A stretch of DNA of 64,000 nucleotides from Corallincola holothuriorum (GCF_003336225.1 NZ_QPID01000001.1:1-64000), one strand, 5' to 3'. Positions 29,111 to 43,408 are shown, counted from the stretch's first letter. Numbers and translations: made by a program. The notes: generated by a model from the sequence alone, not told the origin.

Positions 29111-29431
29111 ATGGCTAAGCAAGACGAGCTAGAGCAGCATCACGGTTTAGAGGTGGCACCGGCAAAACCGAAAGTACAGCCGCCGCCGATGTACAAAGTG
29201 ATACTGAACAACGATGACTACACCCCGATGGATTTCGTTGTAGAGGTTTTACAAACGTTTTTTAATTTAACTGCCGAGCAGGCCACGGAAGTGATGCTGT
29301 CGGTACATTATAAAGGTAAAGGGGTTTGTGGGGTGTTTACTGCTGAGATAGCAGAGACCAAAGTGGCACAAGTGAATAGTTATGCCAGACAGCATGAGCA
29401 CCCGTTGCTATGCTCTATGGAGAAGGCTTAG
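29111..29431 (+). CDS. clpS: ATP-dependent Clp protease adaptor ClpS
   Basis: A 106-residue protein with the N-degron-binding core [20 protein letters not shown] and [20 protein letters not shown]. It delivers proteins with N-terminal Leu, Phe, Tyr or Trp to ClpAP. clpA starts 47 bases downstream on the same strand. The two transferases that create such N-termini are at 32119-33547. Confidence 0.97.
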   Translation: MAKQDELEQHHGLEVAPAKPKVQPPPMYKVILNNDDYTPMDFVVEVLQTFFNLTAEQATEVMLSVHYKGKGVCGVFTAEIAETKVAQVNSYARQHEHPLLCSMEKA

Positions 29432-29478
29432 TTTGCTGCAGTAGCAGCTGGTATGGTGAACAATTGTGAGGTACGCCG

Positions 29479-31752
29479 ATGTTGAATAAAGACCTCGAGA
29501 TATCCCTGAACGGTGCCTTCCGCGAAGCGCGTGAAAATCGCCATGAATTTATGACCGTTGAACATTTGCTGTTGGCGTTGCTCGATAACCCAGCAGCCTC
29601 CGAGGCCCTGTCTGCTTGTGGCGTAGGTTTAGATAAGCTCCGCACTGAGCTGACCCGCTTTATTGCCGAGACAACGCCACTGATCCCTGAACATGACAAC
29701 GAGCGGGAAACTCAGCCTACCTTGGGTTTTCAGCGTGTACTGCAGCGTGCGGTATTTCATGTTCAGAGCTCTGGTGCCAGCGAGGTCAGCGGTGCCAATG
29801 TATTGGTCGCTATTTTCTCAGAACAGGAATCCCAAGCGGTTTACCTGTTGAAAAAAGAAGATGTCAGTCGCCTTGATGTGGTTAATTTCATCTCTCACGG
29901 TATTAGCAAGGTCGACCAGCACAGCGGCCCTGAGCAACCGCAATTAGATCAAGAGAGAGAAGGTGAGGGCGAGAGCGCCAGCGAAGATAATCGCCTGGAA
30001 AGCTTCTGCACTAACCTTAATAAGCTGGCTGAAGATGGCAGCATAGATCCATTGATCGGGCGCGACCAAGAGTTAGAGCGGACGATCCAAGTGCTGTGCC
30101 GTCGCCGCAAGAATAATCCATTGCTGGTGGGCGAGGCGGGCGTAGGTAAGACTGCCATTGCTGAAGGGCTTGCATTCCGCATCGTCGAAGGCAGCGTACC
30201 GGAAGTTATCGAAAAAAGTACTATCTATTCGCTGGATATGGGTGCCTTGTTAGCTGGCACCAAATACCGTGGTGACTTTGAGAAGCGTTTTAAGAATGTG
30301 CTGAAAGAGCTGCGTAAGGACCCTGGTGCGATTCTGTTCATCGATGAGATACATACCATCATCGGTGCAGGAGCTGCCTCAGGCGGCATGATGGACGCCT
30401 CTAACCTGATAAAACCCCTGCTGTCTGGTGGTAGCCTTCGTTGTATTGGTTCTACAACCTATCAAGAGTTTCGTGGGGTATTTGAAAAAGACCGCGCTTT
30501 AGTACGTCGTTTCCAAAAAATTGATGTGCTGGAACCTAGCGTTGCCGAAACCACCAAGATCCTCAAGGGACTTAAGTCTCGTTATGAAGAACACCATGGC
30601 GTTCGGTATACGGTCAGCTCGTTGAAGGCGGCGGCAGAGCTATCCGCCAAGTATATAAATGAGCGCCATTTGCCGGACAAAGCCATTGATGTCATTGATG
30701 AGGCTGGTGCGCGTTTACGTTTAGCACCGCAAGGCAAGCGGAAGAAAACCATCAGTGTGCATGACATCGAAGATGTGGTGGCACGTATTGCCCGTATCCC
30801 CCAAAAAACCATCAACCGTTCAGACAAAGATCTGCTGAAGAATTTGGATAAGAACCTGAAGATGGTGGTGTTTGGTCAGGATGAAGCGATAGATGTGCTG
30901 TCTGAGTCGATCAAACTCGCCCGTGCTGGATTAGGTAATGAGCAGAAACCTGTGGGTAGCTTCTTATTTGCCGGGCCAACAGGAGTGGGTAAGACGGAAG
31001 TTACGCAGCAGCTCAGTAAAGCCATGGGTGTCGAGCTTGTGCGCTTTGATATGTCTGAGTACATGGAGCGTCATGCCGTCAGCCGTTTGATTGGTGCGCC
31101 TCCTGGCTATGTTGGTTATGACCAAGGTGGCTTGCTGACTGATGCCGTTCTCAAGCACCCCCATTGTGTGGTTTTGCTGGATGAGATCGAAAAAGCCCAT
31201 CAAGACGTTTACAACTTGCTATTGCAGGTGATGGACAATGGCACGCTCACCGACAATAACGGTCGCAAGGCGGATTTTCGCAACGTGATATTGGTGATGA
31301 CTACCAACGCCGGCGTTCGTGAAACTGAACGCAAGTCGATGGGCTTTAAAGAGCAGGATCGTAGCTTTGATGCGCTGTCAGAGATTAAACGCATTTTCAC
31401 ACCTGAATTTAGGAACCGTTTGGACAGTGTGGTTTGGTTTAATCATTTAGATGAGCTGGTGATCCAGCAGGTGGTCGATAAGTTTATTGTCGAACTGCAA
31501 GCACAGCTGGATGACAAACGGGTGTCGTTGGAGGTGAGCGAAGAAGCGCGGTTATGGTTGGCTAAAAAAGGCTATGACAAGGCGATGGGCGCACGTCCGA
31601 TGGCACGTTTGATCCAGGAACAGTTGAAAAAGCCGCTGGCTTCGCAGCTGTTATTTGGCGAGCTTGCTGATGGTGGTAGCGTTAAAGTCACTGTTGAAGA
31701 TGATGAGTTAAACATCGACTATCACTGTCAAGACGAAACCTGCTTGGCATAA
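29479..31752 (+). CDS. clpA: ATP-dependent Clp protease ATP-binding subunit ClpA
   Basis: A 757-residue AAA+ unfoldase: an N-domain (1-145) that binds ClpS, a first ATPase domain with [15 protein letters not shown] (about 213-227) and LFIDEIHTI, and a second with [14 protein letters not shown] (about 496-509) and [10 protein letters not shown]. It has the short middle region of ClpA and not the coiled coil of ClpB. It unfolds substrates for ClpP, which is not encoded in this window. Confidence 0.98.
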   Translation: MLNKDLEISLNGAFREARENRHEFMTVEHLLLALLDNPAASEALSACGVGLDKLRTELTRFIAETTPLIPEHDNERETQPTLGFQRVLQRAVFHVQSSGASEVSGANVLVAIFSEQESQAVYLLKKEDVSRLDVVNFISHGISKVDQHSGPEQPQLDQEREGEGESASEDNRLESFCTNLNKLAEDGSIDPLIGRDQELERTIQVLCRRRKNNPLLVGEAGVGKTAIAEGLAFRIVEGSVPEVIEKSTIYSLDMGALLAGTKYRGDFEKRFKNVLKELRKDPGAILFIDEIHTIIGAGAASGGMMDASNLIKPLLSGGSLRCIGSTTYQEFRGVFEKDRALVRRFQKIDVLEPSVAETTKILKGLKSRYEEHHGVRYTVSSLKAAAELSAKYINERHLPDKAIDVIDEAGARLRLAPQGKRKKTISVHDIEDVVARIARIPQKTINRSDKDLLKNLDKNLKMVVFGQDEAIDVLSESIKLARAGLGNEQKPVGSFLFAGPTGVGKTEVTQQLSKAMGVELVRFDMSEYMERHAVSRLIGAPPGYVGYDQGGLLTDAVLKHPHCVVLLDEIEKAHQDVYNLLLQVMDNGTLTDNNGRKADFRNVILVMTTNAGVRETERKSMGFKEQDRSFDALSEIKRIFTPEFRNRLDSVVWFNHLDELVIQQVVDKFIVELQAQLDDKRVSLEVSEEARLWLAKKGYDKAMGARPMARLIQEQLKKPLASQLLFGELADGGSVKVTVEDDELNIDYHCQDETCLA

Positions 31753-31770
31753 TACAGGCAACAGAATAGT

Positions 31771-31799
31771 AAAAGCCCGGACATGATCCGGGCTTTTTT
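31771..31799. terminator. terminator between clpA and infA
   Basis: AAAAGCCCGGA / TCCGGGCTTTTTT with a five-base loop, 18 bases after the clpA stop and just beyond the stop of the convergent infA. The A and T runs on both sides let it serve both genes. Confidence 0.9.
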
Positions 31800-31817
31800 A
31801 ATTTTGTAGCTAGGCGC

Positions 31818-32054
<237 letters not shown>

Positions 32055-32118
32055 TTACCGCCCAAATTTTAGACCGCGGAATTTTGCCCAAATTTAGGCT
32101 TTGTGTAAAGCACAACCC

Positions 32119-32829
32119 TCATTCATGTTGATGCCACTGCCCATTTTGCAATATTTGATACGGTTTATAGCGTATTTTGTAGCTCATTGCGGGACAGTCA
32201 TCAATCTGGAAACCCAGATAGAGAAAAGGCTTTTGTTGTGACTTGGCTAATTCCAGTTGCCGCAGTATGGCATAGGTTCCCAGAGATAGCTTGGAATAGT
32301 CTGGGTCATAAAAAGTGTAAACAGCAGAAAGACTGTCTTCAAGGGTGTCAGTAACCGCCACAGCCACTAATTCTTCTTGATCATAAAACTGCACGAAAAG
32401 AGGGGAGTGCCAGCGGCTAAAAAGAAAATTCTCATATTGTTCGTAACTGACAGGATTCATGCTGCCTTCTGCATGCCGGGTTTCGACATAACGGCAGTAG
32501 AGAGGGAACACTTCTTGTCGGTCAATTTCTCTGCTGACAACCGTAGTCAGATGTTGCTTGCCAAGTTTTTCCGTGCGTCGCTGACTTCGACTTGCGACAA
32601 AACTCGTGACCGGTAATCGTATCGGCTGGCATGCATTACATTCTGGACAGTGCGGGGCATATAGACTGTCGCCACAGCGCCGAAAGCCGTGTGAAAGTAG
32701 ATGGCGATATCTGAAATCATCATGTTCCTCTTCAGGATCCATAATGACTAGTCGCTCAAACTCTCCCTCTAAATACTGGCAGGGAACCACTTGGGTGATG
32801 CCTAAACGAATACTAACTGAGTCCGACAT
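32119..32829 (-). CDS. bpt: aspartate/glutamate leucyltransferase
   Basis: A 236-residue ATE-type transferase. The N-terminal Cys-rich motif CGDSLYAPHCPECNACQPIR and the C-terminal YLGFQIDDCPAMSYKIRYKP are the family marks. Bacterial Bpt adds Leu from Leu-tRNA to proteins beginning with Asp or Glu, making them ClpS/ClpAP substrates. E. coli lacks it; Vibrio and many marine relatives have it. Its start overlaps the aat stop by 17 bases, so the two are co-translated. Confidence 0.95.
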   Translation of the reverse strand: MSDSVSIRLGITQVVPCQYLEGEFERLVIMDPEEEHDDFRYRHLLSHGFRRCGDSLYAPHCPECNACQPIRLPVTSFVASRSQRRTEKLGKQHLTTVVSREIDRQEVFPLYCRYVETRHAEGSMNPVSYEQYENFLFSRWHSPLFVQFYDQEELVAVAVTDTLEDSLSAVYTFYDPDYSKLSLGTYAILRQLELAKSQQKPFLYLGFQIDDCPAMSYKIRYKPYQILQNGQWHQHE

Positions 32830-33547
32830 AATCGAATACCTGATGGGTGATATTGCGGGGTTGCCATAACGTGTTGTCGGTGTTGTAACAGATCTCCATA
32901 TTGAGCTGTTCGATATAGTCAGCTCTGCTGACCTCTATAGCACCTAAAGAGGTCAGGTGAGGATTGGTAACTTGGCAGTCTATCCACTTCGCGCCGGTAC
33001 CGTGCATGATACTAATAAGTGCGATTAAAGCGACTTTACTGGCATCGGTCATACGGAAAAACATCGACTCACCGGAGAACTGGCGGCCACTGCAGACACC
33101 ATAGAGACCGCCCACCAAAGCATTTTCGTGCCAGATTTCGATTGAATGGGCGACCCCCTGTCGATGTAGCTGGTTATACGCCAGCGCCATCTCTGGCACG
33201 ATCCAAGTGCCGCTTTCCGTTACCCTTGGCGCTGCACAACCTTGTATAACCTGATCAAATGCTTGGTTTACCGAGATGGTGAATCCACTACGGCGGAGGC
33301 TTTTACGCAGGCTGCGAGGAGTGCGGAACGTTTCTATTTCAAATACGCAACGGGGATCTGGTGACCACCACAATAGAGGTTCGTCTTCCGAAAACCAGGG
33401 GAAAATACCTGATTGATAGGCGCGTCTTAAGCGTTCTGCAGAAAGATCACCACCAATAGCCAGCAGTCCGTTAGGATCCTGTAACGCCTGTTCTGTTGGT
33501 GGAAAGGCGTAGTTAGTTGGATCTAATTCGGTAATAAATTGGGTCAT
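32813..33547 (-). CDS. aat: leucyl/phenylalanyl-tRNA--protein transferase
   Basis: A 244-residue enzyme with GLLAIGGDLSAERLRRAYQS, GIFPWF and LLWWSPDPRCVFE, hallmarks of Aat. It adds Leu or Phe to N-terminal Arg or Lys. ATG 33547 is chosen since the frame upstream to 33694 overlaps the end of trxB and a terminator. It forms an operon with bpt. Confidence 0.96.
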   Translation of the reverse strand: MTQFITELDPTNYAFPPTEQALQDPNGLLAIGGDLSAERLRRAYQSGIFPWFSEDEPLLWWSPDPRCVFEIETFRTPRSLRKSLRRSGFTISVNQAFDQVIQGCAAPRVTESGTWIVPEMALAYNQLHRQGVAHSIEIWHENALVGGLYGVCSGRQFSGESMFFRMTDASKVALIALISIMHGTGAKWIDCQVTNPHLTSLGAIEVSRADYIEQLNMEICYNTDNTLWQPRNITHQVFDYVGLS

Positions 33548-33599
33548 AACGTTGGTTGTTGTGAGCCTAATATCAGCATAATTGAGCTGGCGAAAAAGA

Positions 33600-33622
33600 A
33601 AAGCCCGGGCGAGCCGGGCTTT
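33600..33622 (-). terminator. terminator after trxB
   Basis: AAAGCCCGG / CCGGGCTTT with a five-base loop. On the minus strand TCTTTTTC follows. It separates trxB from aat. Confidence 0.85.
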
Positions 33623-33648
33623 ACTAAAGGGGAATCGTTGGTTGTGAT

Positions 33649-34617
<969 letters not shown>

Positions 34618-34645
34618 TTACTCAAAAATCGAATCTATAAAAACG

Positions 34646-34673
34646 AAAGGGGCCGATAATATCGGGCCCCTTT
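34646..34673 (-). terminator. terminator after ald
   Basis: AAAGGGGCC(C)GAT pairs with ATCGGGCCCCTTT, with one bulged base. On the minus strand a T-rich CGTTTTT follows. It lies between the ald stop and the trxB start. Confidence 0.78.
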
Positions 34674-34715
34674 GCTAGGGTAAAGCCTATCGTGAGACTT
34701 TATATGTGGACGTGA

Positions 34716-35828
34716 TCACAGGGTTTCAAGGGCCGGAACAAAATCGTAACCCAGCTCTGTGGCAACAGATTCACAGGTCACTTTTCCGTGGCGAACATTA
34801 AGTCCTTCTAACAAGTAGTTATCTTGCTTCAAGGCGGCTTCTGCCCCCAGGTTTGCCAGCTTGATGATATAGGGAAGGGTTGCGTTACTTAATGCATAGG
34901 TGCTGGTGCGCGCAACAGCGCCCGGCATATTGGCCACACAGTAGTGCACGACATCATCAACAATGTAAGTGGGTTCTGCGTGAGTGGTGGCCTTCGCAGT
35001 CGCAAAGCAGCCCCCTTGGTCGATGGCGACGTCAACGACGGCCGCGCCAGGCTTCATCTTTTTCACCATTTCTGCACTGACTAGTTTAGGTGCTGCCGCA
35101 CCGGGGATCAGCACGCTGCCGATCACCAGATCCGCCGCCAGTACTTGTTCTTCCAGCGCCAGCGAGGTGGAAAAGATGGTCTTAACACGACCATCAAATT
35201 CAGCGTCAATGGCGCGCAGCACATCAATACTGCGATCCAGTATGGTGACATCAGCGCGCATGCCGACAGCCATCTGGGCAGCGTTTCGGCCAACCACGCC
35301 GCCACCAATGATGACCACTTTTGCTGGGCTAACGCCAGGCACTCCGCCAAGCAACATGCCGCGGCCAGCGCGAGATTTCTCTAATGCATAGGCTCCAGCT
35401 TGGATGGACATACGCCCTGCGACCTCTGACATTGGCGCCAGTAGCGGCAGGCGACCTAACGCATCGGTTACGGTTTCATAAGCGATACAGGTGGCTTGGG
35501 AGTTAACCAGATCTGCTGTTTGTTCCGGGTCCGGCGCCAAATGCAGATAAGTGAAAAGTGTGTGCTCTTTGGTCAATCGTGCGCGTTCGACTGCTTGCGG
35601 CTCTTTTACTTTGACGATCATCTTGGCAGTGGAAAACACTGCTTCGGCGTTCTCTAGGATCTCTGCGCCAGCATGTTGATAGTCGGCATCAGCAAAACCG
35701 CTCCCTGTGCCTGCTGTGGTTTCCACTACAACGCGATGCCCATTTTTCACTAATTCAGCCACGCCTGCAGGCGTCATGGCTACTCGAAACTCGTTGTTTT
35801 TAATCTCTTTTGGTATGCCGACAATCAT
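34716..35828 (-). CDS. ald: alanine dehydrogenase
   Basis: A 370-residue enzyme. [20 protein letters not shown] gives the family N-terminus, [19 protein letters not shown] the substrate region, and [20 protein letters not shown] the NAD fold. It interconverts alanine and pyruvate plus ammonia. ATG 35828 is preferred to 35843, because AAGG stands eight bases before it. It is divergent from lrp, a typical target relationship in which Lrp often controls ald. Confidence 0.94.
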   Translation of the reverse strand: MIVGIPKEIKNNEFRVAMTPAGVAELVKNGHRVVVETTAGTGSGFADADYQHAGAEILENAEAVFSTAKMIVKVKEPQAVERARLTKEHTLFTYLHLAPDPEQTADLVNSQATCIAYETVTDALGRLPLLAPMSEVAGRMSIQAGAYALEKSRAGRGMLLGGVPGVSPAKVVIIGGGVVGRNAAQMAVGMRADVTILDRSIDVLRAIDAEFDGRVKTIFSTSLALEEQVLAADLVIGSVLIPGAAAPKLVSAEMVKKMKPGAAVVDVAIDQGGCFATAKATTHAEPTYIVDDVVHYCVANMPGAVARTSTYALSNATLPYIIKLANLGAEAALKQDNYLLEGLNVRHGKVTCESVATELGYDFVPALETL

Positions 35829-35907
35829 CTTGTAAACCTTCATCCAAGTTGGGGTTGATACACTTCAAATTATAGGGGCTCTCGGTTAGGTTTTTCCTTT
35901 AAATAAC

Positions 35908-35936
35908 TTGTTAATTTTGTGTAAAACAGCTATAAA
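35908..35936 (+). promoter_or_regulatory. predicted sigma70 promoter of lrp
   Basis: A -35-like TTGTTA (35908-35913) and a -10-like TATAAA (35931-35936) are spaced by exactly 17 bases, 32 bases before the lrp start, in the ald-lrp divergent region. Confidence 0.55.
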
Positions 35937-35968
35937 ATACTCAATGAGTAGTGGAATTCACTAGTTTT

Positions 35969-36448
35969 ATGCAATCAAAGCAGATTAAAACACTTGATCG
36001 TACTGACCGAAATATCCTGCGTGAGCTGCAGCAGGATGCCCGCGTCTCCAATGTGGAGTTGGCGCGTCGTGTTGGATTAAGTGCTACCCCTTGCCATGAG
36101 CGGGTCAAACGTTTAGAGCGAGATGGCTATATTCGTGGATACCAAGCAGATCTGGATCCGTTCAAGCTCGGCTCTACGCTATTGGTATTTGTCGAGATCA
36201 CGCTTAACCGCGAGGCGCCAGATCTGTTTGAGAAATTTAATCGTGCGGTCATGTCGTTAGATGTGTTGCAGGAGTGTCATCTGGTCTCAGGTGACTTCGA
36301 TTACTTGTTAAAAGCCAGGGTAACGGACATGTCGGAATATCGCCGACTGATGAGTGATACCCTATTAAAACTGCCCGGGGTGAGCGATAGCCGCACCTAT
36401 GTTGTGATGGAAGAGGTGAAACAACGCCCCGCTGTATTGATTACCTGA
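35969..36448 (+). CDS. lrp: leucine-responsive regulatory protein
   Basis: A 159-residue AsnC/Lrp-family regulator: an N-terminal winged helix with LDRTDRNILRELQQDARVSN and SATPCHERVKRLERDGYIRG, and a C-terminal RAM domain with LVFVEITLNREAPDLFEKF and CHLVSGDFDYLLK, close to E. coli Lrp throughout. It controls amino-acid genes and senses leucine or alanine. ATG 35969 aligns with the family start; a GTG at 35951 is possible. It is followed by ftsK, the conserved order. Confidence 0.96.
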   Translation: MQSKQIKTLDRTDRNILRELQQDARVSNVELARRVGLSATPCHERVKRLERDGYIRGYQADLDPFKLGSTLLVFVEITLNREAPDLFEKFNRAVMSLDVLQECHLVSGDFDYLLKARVTDMSEYRRLMSDTLLKLPGVSDSRTYVVMEEVKQRPAVLIT

Positions 36449-36477
36449 GCATTCAATGAGATCTTATAGGGATCTGA

Positions 36478-38952
36478 GTGCAGGGAGTGTGTGTGAACAG
36501 GATAACTAAGCCAGCGACCCTTAATGGCGTACAGCGCCTATTGGAAGCGGCATTAATCGTCAGCAGTGTCAGCGCAGTGTTTTTACTACTGGCGTTGTAC
36601 AGCTATGCGCCTACCGATCCGGGCTGGTCTCAGACCGCATTCGGTGCTGACGTTAAAAATATGACCGGCGCTGCTGGGGCGTTAGTCGCAGATCTACTTT
36701 TCTTTATTCTGGGTTACCAAGCGTACTTGGTGCCTTTTCTCGTCGCATTTTTAGGTTGGTACAGTTTCCGCCGTTACTACCATGTGTTTGAAATTGATTA
36801 CACAGCACTCTCGCTACGCCTGTTAGGCGGCTTGCTGCTGTTACTGGGGATATCAGCCCTTGCCAGTATTAATTTTGATGACTTTTACTTCTTTTCTGCC
36901 GGAGGCATGCTGGGCGATGTGATCGCTGCCAGCATGTTGCCAGCGTTTAACTTACTCGGTACCACTGTCGTATTGATGGGCTTGGTGTTAGCCGGATTTA
37001 CTCTGGCAACCGGTCTGTCCTGGGTAACGATTGCTGATTTCATTGGCGCTACGCTTGTTTGGATTGCTATTCAAGGTATTTACCGTCCAATTCAAGGGTA
37101 TCTTCAGCGTCGTCAGTCGCAACGCGAAGAGCAGTTTGAGAGTGATGAAGACAATATTGACGAATCACCATTGCGGGTAGAAGAAGCACCGAACCAATCA
37201 GCGGTGGAGCCGTCATTGCGTTTGGAGGAGTTAGCGCCTTTTGAGCCGGAAGATATCTCCGAAGAGGAATACGACTATGAGGATGAGTTTGATCCGCTAG
37301 CCGTTGAGCCGCCGGCACCTAGTTATTCATCTCACTCTTCAGCACCTGCACCTGCTGCATCGCCAGCTGTCGCTGACGCATATCAACCGCCTAAACAGGT
37401 GGTGAATGGTAATCAACCTGCAGCGATCCCCGCTGTCGCGGCATCAGCTGAAGTGACCGATATGCCGACTATCGGATTATTGGATCGTGCAGATAAGCAG
37501 ACGAATCCAGTCACCCAAGAAGAGATGGATCAGGTCAGTCGCTTGGTTGAGGCGAAACTGTTGGATTTCGGTATTCAAGCAACCGTGGTTGGCGTATTCC
37601 CCGGGCCTGTGGTGACCCGTTTTGAACTAGATCTTGCCCCAGGGGTAAAAGTTTCCCGAATCTCTAATCTGTCGAAAGATTTAGCGCGCGCATTGAGTGC
37701 CATTAGTGTGCGGGTTGTAGAAGTTATCCCTGGTAAGTCTGTTATCGGTTTAGAGCTGCCGAATGCGCATCGTGAAATAGTGCGTCTATCGGAAGTGATT
37801 GAATGCCCAGCTTTCGAAAACAACAAGTCGAACCTGACCATGGTGTTGGGTAAAGACATCGGCGGTAAGCCGGTTGCTGTCGATTTGGCAAAAATGCCAC
37901 ACCTCTTGGTCGCAGGTACCACAGGCTCTGGTAAGTCTGTGGGTGTGAATGTGATGATCGTCAGTTTGCTTTATAAATCGAAGCCTGAAGATGTTCGTTT
38001 CATCATGATCGATCCGAAAATGTTGGAACTGTCAGTGTACGAGGGGATCCCTCATCTGCTTACTGAAGTGGTCACCGATATGAAAGATGCAGCCAATGCG
38101 TTGCGCTGGTGTGTTGGTGAAATGGAGCGCCGTTATAAGCTGATGAGTGCGATGGGCGTGCGAAATCTGAAAGGGTTCAATACCAAAATCTCTGAGGCGA
38201 TTGAAGCAGGTGCACCGATAAAAGATCCACTATGGACCGCGGCTGACAGCATGGATACCACTGCGCCGGAACTGGAAACTTTACCAAGTATTGTGGTTGT
38301 GGTGGATGAATTTGCTGACATGATGATGATTGTTGGCAAAAAAGTAGAAGAGCTAATAGCCCGCTTAGCGCAGAAGGCGCGAGCGGCTGGCATTCATTTA
38401 GTTTTGGCGACTCAACGTCCCTCTGTGGATGTGATTACTGGCTTAATCAAGGCCAATATCCCGACCCGTATGGCGTTCCAGGTATCGAGTAAAATTGACT
38501 CTCGTACCATCTTGGATCAGCCCGGAGCCGAGCAGTTGTTAGGGCAGGGCGATATGTTATACCTGCCGCCAGGCACAGGTGTGCCGACGCGTGTTCATGG
38601 GGCTTTTGTCGATGACCACGAAGTACATGCGGTGGTTGAAGATTGGAAACGTCGCGGCAAACCTAACTATATTCCTGAGATCCTCAGTGGTGAGATCACC
38701 GCTGAAACCGTTTTGCCGGGAGAGCGTCCAGAAGGTGAAGAAGAGCTGGATGTGTTGTATGACGAAGCGGTGGCGTTTGTAACTGAATCACGGCGTGGCT
38801 CGATTTCCAGTGTGCAACGCAAATTCAAGATTGGTTACAATCGCGCTGCGCGTTTGATTGAACAGATGGAAATGGACGGTGTCGTATCTTCACAGGGTCA
38901 TAATGGTAATCGTGAAGTGTTGGCACCACCGCCACCAAGAGACGGATATTAA
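36478..38952 (+). CDS. ftsK: DNA translocase FtsK
   Basis: An 824-residue protein with four or five membrane segments in the first 190 residues, an acidic and Pro/Ala-rich linker (about 215-330), a RecA-like motor with [13 protein letters not shown] (near 478-490) and [11 protein letters not shown], and a winged-helix gamma domain at the end ([20 protein letters not shown]). It anchors at the septum and pumps chromosome ends to XerCD-dif. The linker is much shorter than the E. coli one (total about 1330 residues there). The start is GTG 36478 or GTG 36493; both have GGGA-type sites. Confidence 0.96.
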   Translation: MQGVCVNRITKPATLNGVQRLLEAALIVSSVSAVFLLLALYSYAPTDPGWSQTAFGADVKNMTGAAGALVADLLFFILGYQAYLVPFLVAFLGWYSFRRYYHVFEIDYTALSLRLLGGLLLLLGISALASINFDDFYFFSAGGMLGDVIAASMLPAFNLLGTTVVLMGLVLAGFTLATGLSWVTIADFIGATLVWIAIQGIYRPIQGYLQRRQSQREEQFESDEDNIDESPLRVEEAPNQSAVEPSLRLEELAPFEPEDISEEEYDYEDEFDPLAVEPPAPSYSSHSSAPAPAASPAVADAYQPPKQVVNGNQPAAIPAVAASAEVTDMPTIGLLDRADKQTNPVTQEEMDQVSRLVEAKLLDFGIQATVVGVFPGPVVTRFELDLAPGVKVSRISNLSKDLARALSAISVRVVEVIPGKSVIGLELPNAHREIVRLSEVIECPAFENNKSNLTMVLGKDIGGKPVAVDLAKMPHLLVAGTTGSGKSVGVNVMIVSLLYKSKPEDVRFIMIDPKMLELSVYEGIPHLLTEVVTDMKDAANALRWCVGEMERRYKLMSAMGVRNLKGFNTKISEAIEAGAPIKDPLWTAADSMDTTAPELETLPSIVVVVDEFADMMMIVGKKVEELIARLAQKARAAGIHLVLATQRPSVDVITGLIKANIPTRMAFQVSSKIDSRTILDQPGAEQLLGQGDMLYLPPGTGVPTRVHGAFVDDHEVHAVVEDWKRRGKPNYIPEILSGEITAETVLPGERPEGEEELDVLYDEAVAFVTESRRGSISSVQRKFKIGYNRAARLIEQMEMDGVVSSQGHNGNREVLAPPPPRDGY

Positions 38953-39605
38953 TGATAAAAGTTTTGCTAAAACAGCTGACTTCTAAGTCAGCTCTTTTCG
39001 TTTTATTGACCTTGCTCGTGGGCACGGCGTCACAAGCCTATGGGGCGCCGCAGACGTTGCGAGATCGCCTCACGGCTCACCGTTCGTTTATTGCTGAATT
39101 TACTCAGCAGGTACACAGTTACGATGGTGAGTTAGTGCAGGAAGGTCAGGGGGTTATTAAAGTCTTAAGTCCGGACCATTTCATTTGGCAAACTGTGTTG
39201 CCGGATGAGCATTTAGTGCAGTCTGACGGCAACACTGTCTGGGTATTCAATCCGCTATTGGAACAGGTTAGCCTCTATTCTGCGTCCGAAGTGATGCAGG
39301 ACAGCCCAATATTACTGCTTGCGGAAAGCGATCCTGAAGTGTGGGCCCAGTACCGCGTGCGCGTGGTAGGTGAACGCTATGAGGTGACGCCACAAGTCAC
39401 CGGTGGCAACATCGAACGATTTGAGTTGCAGTTTCAAGGTGACAAACTGACTGAGTTGTTGATTATTGATAGCCAAGGCCAACGTAGCCAATTCATACTG
39501 ACCTCTTTCACCGCCCCAGCCAAGCTGACAGAGCAAGAGTTTCTTTTTACTATTCCTGCTGACGTCGATATCGACGATCAACGCACCCAGCCTGATGCCG
39601 GATAA
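38952..39605 (+). CDS. lolA: outer membrane lipoprotein carrier protein LolA
   Basis: A 217-residue periplasmic protein: signal peptide to about residue 26 (cleavage after AYG or SQA), then [40 protein letters not shown] and the rest of the LolA beta barrel. It carries lipoproteins from LolCDE to LolB. Its ATG overlaps the ftsK stop by one base, so the genes are coupled. Confidence 0.95.
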   Translation: MIKVLLKQLTSKSALFVLLTLLVGTASQAYGAPQTLRDRLTAHRSFIAEFTQQVHSYDGELVQEGQGVIKVLSPDHFIWQTVLPDEHLVQSDGNTVWVFNPLLEQVSLYSASEVMQDSPILLLAESDPEVWAQYRVRVVGERYEVTPQVTGGNIERFELQFQGDKLTELLIIDSQGQRSQFILTSFTAPAKLTEQEFLFTIPADVDIDDQRTQPDAG

Positions 39606-40932
39606 TCTCTCTTTTAGTTTCGCTGACACCTCACAACATCAGCCCTTGGCCGCACGCATGCGGCCTGCTTGTATTGATGAATATGTTGGCCAACCTCATT
39701 TGCTGGGGGAAGGAAAGCCGCTACGCCGCGCCTTAGAGCTGGGGCAGGTTCATTCGATGATCCTTTGGGGACCGCCGGGGACGGGCAAGACGACCTTAGC
39801 GGAGCTATTTGCCAGCCACTGTAATGCCGAAATCGAGCGGCTCTCTGCGGTGACAGCTGGTGTTAAAGATATTCGGGCAGCGATTGAGCGTGCCCAATCA
39901 AATGCGACGGATCTTGGCCGTCGAACCTTGCTGTTTGTTGACGAGGTACATCGTTTCAACAAATCGCAACAGGATGCCTTTTTGCCACACATTGAAGCTG
40001 GCACTGTTACTTTTATTGGCGCCACCACAGAAAATCCATCATTTGAGCTAAATGCGGCATTGCTTAGCCGAGCGCGGGTCTACGTCATAAAACCGCTTGA
40101 TGATGCATCGCTACGCTTTCTGCTCAACCAAGCGATGAGTGATGCAGAGCGTGGCCTTGCGAGCCAGCAGTTGACCTTGGCTGAGGAAGCGGAAGAGCTA
40201 TTGATAGCCTTGGCATCGGGTGACGCGAGGCGCTTGCTCAATCTGCTGGAGATGGCCAGTGACCTGGTTGATGGCGATGATCGTCTGATCACTAAGCAAT
40301 TGGTTGCAGATGTTTCAGGCAGTCAGGTCGCGCAGTTTGATAAGCAGGGTGATCACTACTACGACCAGATATCAGCGTTACATAAGTCGATACGAGGTTC
40401 CTCGGCTGATGGTGCCCTGTATTGGTACGCACGTATGCTCAATGCGGGCTGTGATCCTTTGTATATTGCCAGACGCTTGCTCGCTATCGCTTCTGAGGAT
40501 GTCGGCAACGCTGATCCTAAGGCGATGGAAGTTGCACTGAACGCGTGGGACTGCTTTCAAAGGGTTGGCCCTGCCGAAGGTGAGCGCGCTATAGCCCAGG
40601 CGATTGTTTACCTTGCCGTTGCCCCTAAGAGCAATGCAGTTTATACCGCGTTTAAGCAAGCGCTGCGAGACGCGGTTGAGTTGCCACAATACGAAGTGCC
40701 TGTGCATCTGCGCAACGCACCGACCAAGCTGGCTAAATCGATGGGGCACGGTGCTGAATATCGCTATGCCCATGATGAACCTGGTGCCTATGCGGCGGGG
40801 GAATCCTATCTGCCGCCGGAATTAAACGGGCGCCATTATTATCAACCGACAGATCGTGGTCTGGAAAAGAAGATCCAACAGAAACTGGCTTATCTGGCCG
40901 AGTTGGATGCCACCAGCAATAAAAAGCGTTAA
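39595..40932 (+). CDS. rarA: replication-associated recombination protein RarA
   Basis: A 445-residue AAA+ ATPase of the RarA/MgsA family: Walker [16 protein letters not shown], Walker [19 protein letters not shown], sensor region [16 protein letters not shown], and a C-terminal tetramerisation region with YHYQPTDRG-like residues near the end. It acts at stalled forks. It overlaps lolA by 11 bases. Confidence 0.96.
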   Translation: MPDNLSFSFADTSQHQPLAARMRPACIDEYVGQPHLLGEGKPLRRALELGQVHSMILWGPPGTGKTTLAELFASHCNAEIERLSAVTAGVKDIRAAIERAQSNATDLGRRTLLFVDEVHRFNKSQQDAFLPHIEAGTVTFIGATTENPSFELNAALLSRARVYVIKPLDDASLRFLLNQAMSDAERGLASQQLTLAEEAEELLIALASGDARRLLNLLEMASDLVDGDDRLITKQLVADVSGSQVAQFDKQGDHYYDQISALHKSIRGSSADGALYWYARMLNAGCDPLYIARRLLAIASEDVGNADPKAMEVALNAWDCFQRVGPAEGERAIAQAIVYLAVAPKSNAVYTAFKQALRDAVELPQYEVPVHLRNAPTKLAKSMGHGAEYRYAHDEPGAYAAGESYLPPELNGRHYYQPTDRGLEKKIQQKLAYLAELDATSNKKR

Positions 40933-41031
40933 CTGTCTGGCTAGCAAGCTTGGTTTCGCCTGTGCCTCTGGTACACTTGGCTGCCAACTAATTTGGCAGG
41001 TTGTACATTGGGTACGATCTGCTTGAAATGA

Positions 41032-42357
<1,326 letters not shown>

Positions 42358-42392
42358 TCATCATTTGCTGAGGAATGAGTTAGAAATCTGAT

Positions 42393-42420
42393 AAAAAAGG
42401 AGCTAGTTAGCTCCTTTTTT
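42393..42420. terminator. terminator between serS and tusE
   Basis: AAAAAAGGAGCTA pairs with AGCTCCTTTTTT around a short loop. It lies between convergent genes and can serve both. Confidence 0.9.
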
Positions 42421-42437
42421 ATTGCCTACTGCTGGTG

Positions 42438-42782
42438 TTAGATACACTTTACTGGTTTGGGTAAGCCAGCGATTTTGGTGGCTTGTTTTGCGGGCCCTTT
42501 AGGGAAGAGCTTATACAGATAGCGGCTGTTTCCTTTCTCTTCGCCATATTTCTTAGCCATTGCTTTTACCAGCACACGGATCGCCGGGCTGGTGTTGAAT
42601 TCGAGATAGAAATCCCGCACAAAATGTACGACTTGCCAATGGCTTGGCGTCAATTCAATATTTTCATTGCTGGCGATCAGGGCGGCTAATGATTCGCTCC
42701 AATCATCAATATTTTCAAGGTAACCGAGTTTATCTGTGGCAATCTGTTTGCCATCAAAATCGTACATGGGTTTGTCTACCAA
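42438..42782 (-). CDS. tusE: sulfurtransferase TusE (DsrC-like)
   Basis: A 114-residue DsrC-family protein ending [12 protein letters not shown], with the penultimate catalytic Cys. The second Cys used by dissimilatory DsrC is absent, as expected for TusE. It takes sulfur from TusBCD and passes it to MnmA. It overlaps tusB by seven bases. Confidence 0.93.
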   Translation of the reverse strand: MVDKPMYDFDGKQIATDKLGYLENIDDWSESLAALIASNENIELTPSHWQVVHFVRDFYLEFNTSPAIRVLVKAMAKKYGEEKGNSRYLYKLFPKGPAKQATKIAGLPKPVKCI

Positions 42783-43051
42783 CTGATCACGGGTTGATGG
42801 GTTAAGGTCAGATCAACCATTTCATCCATGGTGATCAAGTGGAAATCTTGTGAGCCCGATCTGACGCCGCGTGCCGTCGCATCATCGGCTAACACCAAAC
42901 ATTCGCCCGAATGTTGCGTTAACCAAGCATATTGATCGGGCTGATGCAGCATCAGGCAAGCCTCCGCTCTTAGCAGCAGGGTGCTGTCACTTGGCAAACT
43001 TGTTGCTGTCGCTGCCGGCAAGGGCTCGGATAGAATAATCAGTGGCTTCAT
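42776..43051 (-). CDS. tusB: sulfurtransferase complex subunit TusB
   Basis: A 91-residue DsrH-like protein, the smallest subunit of the TusBCD heterohexamer, recognised by order and by the [14 protein letters not shown] segment and C-terminal hydrophobic ending. Its start is directly after the tusC stop. Confidence 0.88.
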   Translation of the reverse strand: MKPLIILSEPLPAATATSLPSDSTLLLRAEACLMLHQPDQYAWLTQHSGECLVLADDATARGVRSGSQDFHLITMDEMVDLTLTHQPVISW

Positions 43052-43408
43052 TTAGATACTTATCACGATGTCGAATGTCGGGAGTAGGGCTGCTATCTCA
43101 GCCGCTGAACGACTTTCCACCCCAGCTCTAAGTTGATGCTCTGCTAGCCCTTGCAGCGCCAACGCATCAGCGCACACCACTGTTTCCGCTATTTCATACA
43201 GCTCAAATGCACCAAATTGTTTAAGAAAGTCGGCAAACCCAGCTCGCGCAGGCTCAGTGGATTCACAACAGGCTAATACCGCTTGCTCAGTAAAGATTAA
43301 CGATACGGATTGGTCAAAAGCAGCGTAAGCTAAACCTATATCAATGGTTTCTTGTAGCTGGTTGCCTGTGAACGGGGATTGGCGCAGGAGAATCGCTATC
43401 TTTTTCAT
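43052..43408 (-). CDS. tusC: sulfurtransferase complex subunit TusC
   Basis: A 118-residue DsrF-like protein beginning MKKIAILLRQSPFTGNQLQE. Family length supports ATG 43408 over the longer frame that overlaps tusD. Part of the sulfur relay for 2-thiouridine. Confidence 0.9.
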   Translation of the reverse strand: MKKIAILLRQSPFTGNQLQETIDIGLAYAAFDQSVSLIFTEQAVLACCESTEPARAGFADFLKQFGAFELYEIAETVVCADALALQGLAEHQLRAGVESRSAAEIAALLPTFDIVISI